DNA of 64,000 nt from contig OY294069.1 of the NCBI GenBank assembly GCA_958510875.1, forward strand, positions 3,472,001 to 3,536,000. The letters are read 5' to 3'. Below are positions 24,106 through 34,519 of this stretch, piece by piece; position 1 is the stretch's first letter, and each line of letters opens with the position of its first letter. The position numbers were made by a program, and so were the translations under genes. The DNA comes from Endomychus coccineus (taxonomy: Eukaryota > Arthropoda > Insecta > Coleoptera > Endomychidae). Below the pieces are notes generated by a model. It searched no databases and was not told the origin of the DNA. It saw nothing but the letters and a program-made list of their open reading frames with translations.

Positions 24106-24490
24106 GGTGCCAGACTCGGTCAAATGCTTTAGAAATATCCAATCCAGCTGGAGATTCCCCATGTCTTAAAATAGATGTCTGCCATACATGTGTTACGTAG
24201 GCAAGCAGGCCTACTGTTGATCTATGCTGATGAAAGTCATATTGTTCGATGTTGATTGCTCTCTCCATCACTTCAGAGACGATAGATGATAGTGCAATTA
24301 GCGTATAATTATCAGGAAGGGTTCTCTTTCCTTTTGTTGGAATTGGTTGGACTCTAGCCGTCTCCCAGCTAGAATGAGACACACCAAATTTGTATGAAGG
24401 GGTAAACAACCCGCAAACGAATTTGTGTTTAAAATAAAAAAAAGGATACGTGTGGCACTCGGGGAATGCCGCGGTAAAGCTATTGCATAG
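24080..24490 (-). pseudogene. LINE reverse transcriptase, minus-strand copy
   Basis: The minus translation runs TARVQPIPTKGKRTLPDNY, then FHQHRSTVGLLAYVTHVW, then motif A LDISKAFDRVWHQRLLGKLS with its catalytic Asp. The frame has a deletion between the first two blocks. After GKLSS the open frame continues only as the complement of the plus-strand copy, so the 176-codon frame 24493-23963 is a chimera. The FADD motif is absent. Confidence 0.75.
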
Positions 24491-24493
24491 CAT

Positions 24494-24730
24494 TTTTTCT
24501 CAACTTATGCAATTATAATTATTTATTTATTTAAATTTATGCAGTATTTTTTTTTTCTTTGATATTTAATTCAAGTTTTTTCTTTGAAAATAACTCAAGT
24601 TACACTTTTTGAGCGTGGTGACCGATAAGAAAACAATTTTTTTATTGAATAAATGAGAAGTTAATATCGTTTAAAATATTTTTATTATCTTACAATACAT
24701 GTAGGTTATTCAGGAATTTGTTATCATTGA
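24494..24730. other. AT-rich spacer
   Basis: Low-complexity A/T-rich sequence with no recognised feature between LINE and Helentron remnants. Confidence 0.4.
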
Positions 24731-24732
24731 AA

Positions 24733-25600
24733 CTATAGGTTTATGGTAACTGAATAACTGAAATAAGAGACATACGTTTGAGACTTGATATCCTCTAAAT
24801 ATCTGGAAAATACCGCGTCAATGGTGGTCCCATATTTTGTTGTGGATTCTTGTGGATCATTATTCATTTTCAAATTCAATTTTTCCGGAAGAAAAGTTGT
24901 CAACCGCTCTACTTTTTCATCAGCGAAGTTGATGTTGAAATCGCCAGCCAAGTATTTTCGACCCTTCTTCAGTGTACTCCAGTAAAGTGCGATGAATAAA
25001 ATGCTCTACCTCGTCCAATTTTGGATTCGGAGAAATGTAAATTGCTACCATGACTATGTGTAGGCCATTTCTAAGTTTGCATGAGCACGCACAAATATCT
25101 CCAACGAATGAGCACCTAACATTAACATCGTGTGCAATATTTATTTCAATATTCGGAGTCATAATATTAGTTACATTATTATTATTTTGGTAGATACCTA
25201 ATCCACCTTCTGGAACATTGTCTCGTTTGAATTGAACAATACAATTGCAATTAGGTATTTCGATCGGATTATCATGCGCCATGCAAGTTTCGGTAAGAAG
25301 TAACACATTTGTTTGTCTCGTAACTAAATCTTGTAAATCGTATTTGTGACTATTTAGACTTTGGCAATTGAAAGTCATTATTGAAATGCCATTTCTATTA
25401 CTAATGAAATCTAAGACACTTTGAGCTGTCGTCTGAACACTATTTGAAGGCAGTCTTTTGAATTCTTGCAACAAAGATGCAGCCGATGCAGCTTGCCTTC
25501 GATTATTATAGAACTTGAATGTAGAATTATCGTTTTTTGTCGTGATATACAATTTTTCAATATTAGTCACCCGGGAGAGCGCAACATAAACGAGTTCCTG
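24733..25600 (-). pseudogene. Helentron helicase end and endonuclease domain
   Basis: The minus translation starts QELVYVALSRVTNIEKLYI, which is motif VI of the PIF1-like helicase in Helitron-type rolling-circle elements. It is followed directly by an apurinic-type endonuclease domain (SIMTFNCQSLNSHKYDLQDL; LLLTETCM; then MAGDFNINFADEKVERLTTF and STTKYGTTIDAVFSRYL in another frame). An endonuclease fused behind the helicase is the hallmark of Helentrons. One frameshift lies near 24930-24950. The helicase N-terminal side, the Rep domain and the zinc finger are absent: the coding match stops at 25600, exactly where the repeat at 25601-25688 begins. It is a deleted, inactive derivative. Confidence 0.8.
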
Positions 25601-25688
25601 TTATTTTTCGTTACGGAATTTCTTGATTCGGTCGTCGCGCTCAAAGCCCGCGATAAAAGCTATATGCAATATATGCAATAGCTTAATA
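25601..25688 (-). repeat. Helentron-associated terminal repeat, copy A
   Basis: This copy shares about 80 bases with 25995-26072 (TTATTTTTCGTTACGGAATT, CGCGCTCAAAGCCCGCGATA). It ends in an imperfect hairpin made of AAGCTAT and ATAGCTT; the loop is enlarged here by a duplicated ATATGCA. The copy abuts the helicase fragment, so it is probably an element end joined to it by internal deletion. Confidence 0.55.
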
Positions 25689-25994
25689 GAAACAGGTACT
25701 CTCAGGTCTCTGCTACGCGCGTCTAACGTATAAACTCTAACTGACGCGTAGCGAGCTCCTAGAGGCATATGTCAAAATGATTTCGTCCGTAGCTAATTAC
25801 ATAGGACGTCTGGAGCTCATGCAATTATGTTTTTAGATAATTCGAACCTTCTAATTTCGATAGGCCAGGTGAAAATCCCGGAGTCTAAAGCGCTAGAGTG
25901 TTATAACATTCGTATAAAATAGCGAAATTTCTCACTTTTAGAAACTTCAAATTAATTAATTAATTTGACACATGTTAGGTGTTTAGGTCTTACA

Positions 25995-26072
25995 TTATTT
26001 TTCGTTACGGAATTTCTTGATTCGGTCGCCGCGCTCAAAGCCCGCGATAAAAGCTATATGCAATAGCTTAAT
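25995..26072 (-). repeat. Helentron-associated terminal repeat, copy B
   Basis: Near-identical to copy A except for one T/C change and a shorter loop (AAGCTAT, ATGCA, ATAGCTT). The 300 bases between A and B include another hairpin (GCTACGCG near 25709 with CGCGTAGC near 25745). Confidence 0.55.
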
Positions 26073-26229
26073 AAGTGTAACCATTCTTCATTGAAATATT
26101 GTAATATACACATTTCCTCAGTTCTTTATCAACTTTCAATCGTGTTGTCGAAATGTTCCCATTGTACTTCCTTCCTGATATTCTGGGAGAAATGCTATGC
26201 ACTACGATAGAAAATAAAAGTTTACTGAT

Positions 26230-26330
26230 CAAAACAGTGCAAATTTCGATGAAAGGTTCCCTTTCCTCACCATGTTGTTGCTGTTCCGAGTATGTGTGAA
26301 ATGTACATGACTTCTGGAATAAATACTACT
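26230..26330 (+). repeat. Short dispersed repeat (partner at 46100-46200)
   Basis: AAATTTCGATGAAAGGTTCCC and the following CACC.TGTTGTTGC and TATGTGTGAAATG words match 46108-46175 in order. It lies immediately before the LINE fragment at 26292 and may be part of that LINE or its target. Confidence 0.45.
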
Positions 26331-26618
26331 GGTGTTTCAGAGGGATCTGTCGTGGAACCAACTTTGTTTCTGCTCCATATAAGCGATCTGCTGCAAGCGA
26401 TCACCTGTGCAGCTTTCTCATCTAGATTCCCTGTACCATTCAATGGAGCCAGAGAATCAAGACAGGTACAGGTTGACGCAATTAATGAAGATCTGGCAAA
26501 GATTTTGGAATTGGGATCTGATAATTTAGTAGAGTTGAATGCAACCAAAACTCAAGCTTACATCTCCTCCAGGAAGGTGAATCTTGATCTTACAGATCAA
26601 AATTCAACAATTACCTAA
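26292..26618 (+). pseudogene. LINE reverse transcriptase motif B region
   Basis: The open frame contains VSEGSVVEPTLFLLHISDLL, equivalent to the 'PQGSVLxPxLFLxxIxDL' block, then VELNATKTQAYISSRK, equivalent to the post-catalytic 'LNxxKTxxxxFS' block. The FADD catalytic motif expected between them is lost (a degenerate stretch with FNGARES instead). The frame is open but not functional. A 48-bp stretch at its end (26586-26633) is directly repeated at 26869-26917. Confidence 0.7.
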
Positions 26619-26894
26619 TTTTTGAGGATTGTTGGATTTTTCAAAATTTTATAAGGGTGTAAGGTATTGAAAAATCTCGATTTTGGTCGCCTTCATCGAT
26701 TCTAATGAAACATGAATATAACACGTTTTTGATTCTAATAATAGTTTTGACATCAGACGTTACAGTGTCTAGAGTCCCCGTATTTGGGTCATGAGCTACA
26801 CACTAGACATAATGAAATCATGTCACGAAGGGTTTATTGAAAAGAATATAACAATAACCTTATAATATCTTACAGATCAAAATTCAACGATTAC

Positions 26895-27116
26895 CTAATT
26901 TTTTAAAGATTGTTGGAGGGTTTCCTTCGTTTTGCTTGGAATTGATTGAATTCCAGATCCCAGAGGGGAAGAAGAAACATCGAATCTGTATGAAAGGGTA
27001 AACATCCTGCAAAGAACTAGCGTTAATTCTGGGGAATAATTGAAATCAAGCAGAATGTACCTATGTTTTTGTTGAATGAGGTAGGAGCGGAATTTCTTCC
27101 AATTAACTTGCTCCAA
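26895..27116 (-). pseudogene. LINE reverse transcriptase N-terminal scrap
   Basis: The minus translation has SPELTLVLCRMFTLSYRFDV followed by SGIQSIPSKTKETLQ, the same pre-catalytic block as at 22200-22320 and 24400-24300. It stops within about 70 residues. Confidence 0.65.
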
Positions 27117-27119
27117 AAG

Positions 27120-27980
27120 AAACGGATCACTTCGAATATTACTCGAGTCATCACCTTCAAAAAGGATCGAATTTACTTCCGAGTTTCTGCTATTCTATGG
27201 CGAAGTCAGCTACCATTGAAGATTCTCCTATCTTTGGCAATGTTGTGAAAATCTCTGGATATTCGCAGATAAGGCATTCAGTGTTTCTAAGAATCGTTGT
27301 TCATGTTATTCAATTACACTTTTGGCGAATATCGTGAATACAAAACTAGATAAAAGAGCGTCGTTTATTATAATAGGCGGATGAATTGTCAAAGCAAAAT
27401 GAAATGACGACGTTAATTCGTTATTGAATCTGTTGGATATGAGCTTAATTCATCTGAAAGTGGATCAACCTAGAAAGAGGGTAAGCTTTCAGTTTTATGT
27501 TACCCTATGAATCACTATCATATTGCCGGAATATTCTCAGACATAATAGCACTCTAAATCAAGAATGTTTTGTACTAGGGGGAACACGAGATGCATAACG
27601 TCATTAATTACGTCTCGCCAGCGAAATACTCCAACCTTGTCAGCTGATTCCAATATTCATTACAGCTATTACTCGTTTAGTCGATTGTACCAAGCTATAT
27701 AGTTTTCTTCGACCCACTTGGTATAACTTTTAATATCTCCAGTTTTCAACAGTTCGCGCTCAGAAACTACCATCTACCGGATAATGCAATTCTGAAGGAA
27801 ATTCGATGCAACACAATGAGAAACATATTTTGCACTCTTTCCTCAATCAAATTATTATATTCACAAGATATAGGGTAAATATAGCTACAATTGTGACTTA
27901 ACATATTAGACAAACTACGGTTAGTTGTCGTGGAAGTGGAACTGGCGAATGAAAGAATTGTTACCATGAGATTAGGCATA
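27120..27980. other. No recognised gene
   Basis: No credible coding sequence or repeat recognised. Confidence 0.4.
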
Positions 27981-27984
27981 ACTG

Positions 27985-28545
27985 ATATTTTTAGCTTAAA
28001 ATAAGGGTATTTTCAATCCCAATATGGTTACAAAAACTGTACAGATAAGTGTTTGGTCCGAGTTGATTAACTCAGCTTGTACTGTTTCCAACCAATCCTG
28101 AGCAGTCTTTCAAAATCGGGCAACATCGTGTGTCGTAGTCAGAGTGGGAATAGCATCTCCAGATATATTTCGAACTGATTTTTTTCGCACAAAATTAGGT
28201 TACTATCCATCCCAATAAGGTTACGGGGACTGTAAAGGTGAGTGTTAGGTCCGAGTGAATAAACTGACTTCAATCAATCCTGAGCAGTCTTTCACAATCT
28301 GGCAACATCGTGTTTGAGTTACAGTAGGGGAATGCTGTCCGGATATATTTCGAACCAATATTTTCAGCTCAAAATAAGGTTACTATTCATCCCAATGAAG
28401 TTACGGAGACTGTACAGGTAGGTGTGAGGTTCGAGTGAATTAACTCAGCTTGAAACTATTTTTAATCAATCCTGAGCAGTCTCTCACAATCTGGCAACGT
28501 TGCGTTGAAGTCAAAGTGGGGGAAGCTTCTCCAGATTAGTCATAC
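27985..28545. repeat. Three-unit tandem satellite, ~180-192 bp
   Basis: Shared words recur in order: CCTGAGCAGTCT at 28098, 28279 and 28471; GGTTACTAT or its variants upstream; CAACATCGTG and AGATATATTTCGAAC downstream. Spacing is 181 and 192 bases. The units have diverged by many substitutions. The array ends about 200 bp upstream of the BEL insertion. Confidence 0.8.
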
Positions 28546-28747
28546 TCACCAAGCAAACTCTATCTCTGAATATATGGTGAATTTATTCACGATGCTTCTG
28601 AAGTCTTCAGTATCCCACTAGAGTGAGCATTTCAAAGCTTAAAAAAATTCTCAATAATTCTTTTTCACTTGCCACGCCTCACCAGCACTTCCGTACAATC
28701 CAGTTGATTGGCTTGCATTACCTGCCACGTCATTCTAGTATCATGTA

Positions 28748-28752
28748 CTGGT
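28748..28752. repeat. Target-site duplication, left (CTGGT)
   Basis: A five-base direct repeat bordering the BEL/Pao element, identical to 32532-32536. Five bases is the usual size for this superfamily. Confidence 0.85.
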
Positions 28753-28908
28753 TGTTATTGACTTATATTTACATTTAGTCTAGTTGAAATAGTTTATGAA
28801 AATGTTGACCAGAGATGGTCATGAATTGTCATATTGACGATTAATAAAAACTAAAAAAGTCAAATAGCATAATATAATTTTGCCTAAAATTAGTGTTTTG
28901 CCCAAACA
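28753..28908 (+). repeat. 5' LTR of BEL/Pao element
   Basis: 156 bp, TG...CA ends; it differs from the 3' LTR at two positions by eye (T/C near 28776, A/T in GATTAATAAAA). Confidence 0.9.
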
Positions 28909-28925
28909 TTTGGTCCTTTCGAGCC
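28909..28925 (+). promoter_or_regulatory. Probable tRNA primer-binding site
   Basis: TTTGGTCCTTTCGAGCC directly follows the LTR, where the tRNA 3' end would pair. The priming tRNA was not determined. Confidence 0.5.
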
Positions 28926-28991
28926 TTGTGGAAACATTTTGAGTTCAAGAATATTCAATTGAGCCATAATTGACGCCAAACTATATTCAAG

Positions 28992-30175
28992 ATGTCAAAA
29001 AGCGAAAAAGACGTTGTGAGAAAAACTAACAGATTCAATGCCGGAATCCCGCCTCTAAGATACAGTCCAAACGAAGAAAATAACATTGCTTCCAAAAAAT
29101 CCATCAGATCTAAGAGCTCCAAGAGTTCAGCAAGAAAAATTATAAAAGAAATAGAACTAAAGAAATTGGAGGTTATCAATAAACTACAGAAAGAATTTGA
29201 AGAAAGAGAGTTACAAAGACAAATAACTGAAGTTGAAGCACAAGCATCATTAGAATTGGAAGCTGACGAAAATTCTTATGAAGAAACAAAAAGCACGCAA
29301 GGTAAAAATAACGAAAGTGATGGAAATAAAGGAGTAAATTTGATTGAAAAAACACAAAGTGCACACGAAAAAGTGAAATCTTGGTTGTTAGAGGAAAAGT
29401 TTATCCAGTCAGCTCATGGTAGTGATGTATTTATACCGCCCGAAGAATATTCTCGATCAGCTAACAATGCAACAACTGAAGTAATAAAAGAATTCACAAC
29501 AGCTACTCAAGCCATGACAAAAGCATTCGAATCCTTAACCAATCCATCCAAAGTGACTTTTAGAAAAGTTATTGGTAAAGAACTGCCTTTGTTCTATGGA
29601 AATGTCGAAGATTGGCCTATGTTCATTTCGCTTTATAGAAGATCTACTGAAACCTGTAAATTCAATAATGAAGAAAATATGTTACGTCTCCAAAAAGCCC
29701 TGAAGATGAAGCTTTAGAAGCTGTCAAGTCACTATTTGTTTCCCCAGAAAATTTGGAAGATATTATTCGAACATTAGAAACTAGATTTGGTCGCCCTGAG
29801 TTCATAATCGATTCCATGACTAATAAAGTCAAACTGATGCCACCATTTTACACTCATTACCCGCTTTCTCTCATCAAATTTGCAAACTCTGTCCTGAACC
29901 TCACAGTTACTGCTCAATCTTTGGAAATGGAAGCCTACATCAACAACCCTCAACTCCTTACTCAACTCGTTCAAAAACTGCCTGAACATCCTCAATTTCA
30001 GTGGGCTAGAACCATTGTTGATAAAGAAAAGACCATATCAATGCCTACATTGAAGGAGTTTTCTGAGTGGTTACAGAAAGAATCATCAGCAGCTAGTTTA
30101 TTGTGCAACCTTCAAGTTCGAGTTTTACTTCGTCAGATCGATATCCAGAAAGAAAGCCCAAGAATACTGTTCTAG
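28992..30175 (+). pseudogene. BEL/Pao Gag region
   Basis: The ATG at 28992 opens a 241-codon frame rich in charged heptad-like sequence (about residues 50-95, probable coiled coil). It is followed by the DUF1759-type Gag domain (ELPLFYGNVEDWPMFISLYR). A one-base shift near 29700-29715 moves the reading to the frame at about 29706-30175 (LEDIIRTLETRFGRPEFI). A second shift near 30105 leads into the zinc-knuckle and protease frame. In intact relatives this is a single Gag-Pol polyprotein that forms virus-like particles. Here it is broken. Confidence 0.8.
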
Positions 30176-31000
30176 TTGGATCAGAAAAAACTCCAGATAG
30201 AAGAAATTGCATATTTTATTCTGAATCTGGCCACTATTTATATCGCTGTGAAACATTTTCATCATTGGAAACGGATGAAAAATGGGATTGGGTGAAGGAA
30301 CGTAAAATCTGTTTTTCATGTTTGTCTCCTTCTCATCGTATGTTTGAATGCAAAAATAAGAGACGCTGTGGAGTACAGAACTGTTCTAAATACCACAGTC
30401 GACTATTACATTCTGATTCATCTCCAAACAACCATTCCCACCACAACTTACAAGTCCAGAATGGTCCATTAAATGCCAAGGTCGATGAGAGGAAAAATGA
30501 ACCTGATAATTCTGCATGCTTTATAGATGAACATTCCCTTCAAGTCCGATCCGTAACAAAAACTGTCCTACTTAGAATTATCCCTGTCAAGATCATAGGT
30601 TTAAAAAAATCTGTTGAAACGTTCGCTCTTTTTGATGAGGGTAGCACAGTGACACTTATTGATGCTAATCTCGCAGAAGACATAGGAGTTCAAGGTACAA
30701 TTATCCTTTGAAAATGTACTGGACAAATTCTTCGTCATATATTGACAACCATTCCAGAAAAGTCAATGTGAAAATTCAAGGAAACCTTGATGATCAAATT
30801 TACGATCTAGATAATGTTCGCACAGTTTCAAATCTGAATCTTTCTATCCAATCCGTAGACGTTGAAAAATTTGTGAATAAGTGGAAACATTTAGAACAAG
30901 TTCCATTGTTAGATATCAGAGAAACCCAAACCCTTATTGCTTATTGGCCAAGATCATATCGATTTAACAATAGCCAGAGAGGTGATTCAAGGCCCATCTA
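30103..31000 (+). pseudogene. BEL/Pao zinc-knuckle, protease and linker region
   Basis: The frame 30103-30711 has Cys/His-rich nucleic-acid-binding motifs (KICFSCLSPSHRMFEC; RRCGVQNCSKYH) and an aspartic-protease-like segment with FALFDEGSTVTLID near 30630-30665, where the catalytic loop would be D-x-G. A frameshift near 30700 leads to the frame 30708-31001 (KVNVKIQGNLDDQIYDLDN), the segment between protease and reverse transcriptase. Another shift near 30940 follows. Confidence 0.75.
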
Positions 31001-32406
31001 ATGCTCCTGTAATCTCCAAGTCAAAATTAGGATGGGTAGTGCATGGTAACGTTTCCGAGTTCAAATACAGGGTTGACCAAGAATTTTCGATGTATGGTTT
31101 TTCCGAAACTAAAAGTGATGAAGATGAAGAATTGAAGAAACTAATCCAACAAGCCATTTTCATCGATAATTTGGGTATTGAAAACGAAAACAAAAAAATG
31201 TTATCTGAAGAGGACAAGAAAGGCATACAAATAATTGAAAAAACATGCCGACAACTAGAGAACCGCCATTGGGAAATTGGTTTACTTTGGAAGACAGAAA
31301 ATGTAATGTTACCAGGAAGTAGGACTACTGCCTTAAACAGATTACAAACGATAAAAAGAAAAATGGATCGGGACAGCCTGTTCGCAGATAGGTACTGTCA
31401 ACAAATAGAAAATTTTGGTAAGAAAGGATACCCTAGAGTTTTATCAAGCGAAGAATCTGCCTCCATTACTAATAGAACATGGTACTTGCCAATAACAGTA
31501 ACCATCGGTAGAAGAAGGGAGAAAAGATATGGGGTTATTTTTACCTGCATGTCTACTAGAGCGATTCACCTTGAATTGGCTTCTTCCCTCACAACTGACT
31601 CTGCGATTATGTCAATTCGTCGATTTATTTGCAGAAGAGGTAGTCCCACAGAAATATATTCCGATAATGGAACAAACTTGTGTGGGGCCGAAAAAGAGAT
31701 GCGAACAACCCTGCAAGAAATTGATTCAAACCAAGTTCAGCAATTCTGCTCCATAAGACATATACAATGGTTCAGAAAACCACCTGCATCAAGTCACATG
31801 GGAGGAGTGTGGGAACGGATAATACGATCTGTTAAGGATGCTTTGAGAACAGTTTTAACCCAGCAGAGCCCCAAAGAAGAAGTACTGCAAACCCTATTAG
31901 TCGAAGTAGAGTATACAGTGAACAGCCACCCACTCACGTATGTCTCTTCAGATCCTAAAGATGAAGGAGCCCTGACTCCCAATCATTTTCTGATAGGGAA
32001 ATTAAATGAAGTTACTTCACCGGGTAATTTTTCTAATTCTGATCTCCATTTGCGGAAACAATGGCGAATCGCTCAAAGGTTCGCCGATCAATTCTGGAAA
32101 CGATGGCTGAAAGATTTTGTTTCAACCTTAGTTAAAAGGAGCAAGTGGCAGTATAACAAGAACAACGTTTCCGAAGGTGATCTAGTAATTTTAGCTGACG
32201 ACAGTAGTCCAAGAAAGAAATGCTTGACCAAAAGGGAGAATCATCAAAACCTTTCCTGGTCGAGACAACAGAGTAAGAGTCGCCGATGTGAAAACTGCAA
32301 CTGGAGTTTATCGACGACTTATAACAAAAATGATATTGTTAAAACCGGTTTAGTATTTTTCGGAGGCCCGGAGGATGTTATTGACTTATATTTACATTCA
32401 GTCTAG
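30937..32406 (+). pseudogene. BEL/Pao pol with in-frame deletion: pre-RT fused to integrase
   Basis: This 489-codon frame begins in the conserved LIGQDHIDL block and continues to the N-terminal edge of reverse transcriptase (NRTWYLP near residue 185). It jumps in frame straight into the integrase core (TVTIGRRREKRYGVIFTC). The rest of integrase is present: the second catalytic Asp in YSDNGTN and the Glu in GGVWERIIRSVK. The first catalytic Asp, the integrase zinc finger and all of RT/RNase H are deleted. The junction falls at about 31488-31491. The frame ends inside the 3' LTR. Confidence 0.85.
32361..32375 (+). promoter_or_regulatory. Polypurine-like tract before 3' LTR
   Basis: CGGAGGCCCGGAGGA sits directly before the LTR, the place of the plus-strand primer. 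The C interruptions are as I would expect in BEL-type elements. Confidence 0.6.
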
Positions 32407-32531
32407 TTGAAATAGTTTATGAAAATGTTGACCAGAGATGGTCATGAATTGTCATATTGACGATTATTAAAAACTAAAAAAGTCAAATAGCATAATATAA
32501 TTTTGCCTAAAATTAGTGTTTTGCCCAAACA
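32376..32531 (+). repeat. 3' LTR of BEL/Pao element
   Basis: 156 bp, about 98.7% identical to the 5' LTR by eye, followed by the CTGGT duplication at 32532-32536. Confidence 0.9.
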
Positions 32532-32536
32532 CTGGT

Positions 32537-33289
32537 TCTTACAGATTCTCAATTGATTAGCGATTGTACTCTTCTGAAAATAGTCTAGGCTGACCATAGC
32601 TTGTCTTTTGCAGTTTTTGTCTCTTTGACTCATTCTTTGTAATAGTCGTCTCATTGAACTGTAACCTGGTTCCTATCCAGAATGAGTAGTTTTTCAGATT
32701 TAGTCTTCAAATATTATTTAATGCATAAGCAATTTCTGAAAAAATGAGTTGATCACAAATAATAGATATTAAACTTCTGAAGAAGAGAATATGGAATTTT
32801 CATAAAGACAAGCTACATTTTCAAGAACGAATACAAGGAGATTTATATAAAAAAGGAGATACTTCGAAGCAATCTTTCTTCAGTTCTCAGAACTACTACG
32901 GCAAAATGGAAAACCAGCTTCTGAATCAAACTAAAAGATATATAAAGTCATTCGTACTTGCGGCTAATTCTCATCTTATCATATCTTATCCGAGATAACA
33001 ATGTAGACAAAAAAATCAATCCGGCTATCATTAATGATGACTTGAACTTGGATGAATAAAGGTAATGTTTGGACATTCTACAACCAAGTATTTCATATCA
33101 TATTTACTTGAGAATATTGCATTTGTTCACATAGATGTACGCAATGGTGTCTAAGGTTCCGGACTAGATGTATAATATTGATTTTTTCCCATTCTGAGAT
33201 TACTTTTGATTGTTACTATTTGTTTTCATGTATATTTTAGTAGAGTATATTGAAACCAAGTAATGTAGGTTAACTTCAAATACATTTTC
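32537..33289. other. No recognised gene
   Basis: AT-rich, nothing recognised. Confidence 0.4.
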
Positions 33290-33302
33290 ATTAACAAATA
33301 TC
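33290..33302. repeat. Flanking direct repeat, left (ATTAACAAATATC)
   Basis: A thirteen-base perfect direct repeat of 34579-34591. It is a likely target-site duplication of the palindromic element. Confidence 0.55.
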
Positions 33303-33391
33303 ATAATAAATATTCTTGACCCACGTATGAATTAATACAAAATTCTCGGGAAATAGGTCACATTAACACATATATTTTTATTTTTACCCTC

Positions 33392-33433
33392 GTCTTTACG
33401 TACGTTCCGGTCTCTCGATCATCATCAGAAGAC
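33392..33433 (-). ncRNA. Hammerhead-like motif, family 1 left arm, core mutated
   Basis: On the minus strand: stem I GTCTT (33433-33429) and AAGAC (33396-33392) pair perfectly around the core CTGATGA (33428-33422). An unpaired T and an altered stem II follow, then GGAAC in place of GAAAC, loop GTAC and GTA. The change in the GAAA box should abolish cleavage. Confidence 0.5.
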
Positions 33434-34477
33434 TTATTAATACAATAACCTGATTACTTAGAAATACTGTAATAACACAATGCGTCCTTATCGCACAAAT
33501 TTCGTTTAAATGCCAACGTCACTGAAACGAACGGAAACATGAAATCGGAAATAACACAGCAATGTTGCACGTAAAAATTAAAAATCCACTATTAAGTAGA
33601 ATTAACAACAAATACGAACACATTTCATAAATGTCTGCGAGAGACTAACAGACAAAGAGTTCTATCCTCTTTGCTAACAGACGAGACCATCTCAAGTGTT
33701 CATTTAAGCGCCAGATGTCATAATTTATTAGGTGATAAAAGAAGGACTCTGGTCTCTACTTAAGACAATTCTACCTAAAGTAAACTTTTACAATATAGGA
33801 CACGTAAGTAGGAATTTGCAAGAATATTAATTAATTAAATTAGTATAAATATGACTTAGTGTTTGAACGTCACTCCTATGATTTACGGACTTGGAGTCAC
33901 GTTTTATGTGAATCATCTCCAGAATAGATCTTTTATAATAATTGGTTTCCTTAGTTAAAATATTAACTAAAGAAACCAATTATTATAAAAGATCTATTCT
34001 GGAGATGATTCACATGAAACATATCAAAATCTGTAAATCATAGGACAGATATTCAGACATTAAGTCAGATTTATACTAATTTAATTAATTAAAACTTGCG
34101 AATTCCTACTTACGTCCTATATTGTAAAAGTTTACTTTAGGTAGAATTGTCTTAAGTATTTCTCAGAGACCAGAGTCCTTCCTTTATCACCTAATAAATT
34201 ATGACATCTGGCGCTTAAATGAACACTTGAAATGGTCTCGTCTGTTAGCAAAGAGGATAGAACTCTTTGTCTGTTAATCTCTCGCAGACATTTATGAAAT
34301 GTGTTCGTATTTGTTGATGATTCTACTTAATAGTGGATTTTTAATTTTTACGCTGCAACATTGCTGTGTTATAGTTCCGTTCGTTTCGGCGACGTTGGCA
34401 GTTAAACGAAATTTGTGCTATAAGGACGCTTTGTGTTATTACAGTATTTCTAAGTAATCAGGTTATTGTATTAATAA

Positions 34478-34519
34478 GTCTTCTGATGATGGTCGTGAGA
34501 CAGAAACGTACGTAAAGAC
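34478..34519 (+). ncRNA. Hammerhead-like ribozyme motif, family 1 right arm
   Basis: Stem I strand GTCTT (34478-34482), core CTGATGA (34483-34489), unpaired T, stem II GGTC (34491-34494), loop GTGA, GACA, then GAAAC (34503-34507), loop GTAC (34508-34511), GTA (34512-34514) and stem I partner AAGAC (34515-34519). All core bases are present and stem I is a perfect 5-bp helix. One stem II pair is lost (GACA against GACC in the 62-kb copy). Predicted cleavage is after 34514. Confidence 0.55.

Larger units (their letters stand above)
28753..32531 (+). mobile_element. BEL/Pao LTR retrotransposon, internally deleted
   Basis: A 3,779-bp insertion with 156-bp LTRs that begin TGTTATTG and end CAAACA. 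It has a primer-binding-site-like stretch after the 5' LTR, a purine-rich tract before the 3' LTR and a perfect CTGGT target duplication. The order is Gag, protease, a short N-terminal pol piece, then integrase. Reverse transcriptase, RNase H and the start of integrase are missing, so it is about half the usual length. The two LTRs differ at only two sites, yet the coding region has several frameshifts. It is therefore either a derivative moved in trans or a recent insertion that decayed fast. Confidence 0.9.

Noticed and set aside
23860..24490. LINE inversion explained by twin priming
   Set aside because: Twin priming leaves the inverted 5' part upstream of a sense 3' end; here the two parts converge tail to tail.
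23963..24493. A 176-codon open frame on the minus strand taken as one protein
   Set aside because: Only the first part is reverse transcriptase; the rest is the complement of a plus-strand LINE fragment.
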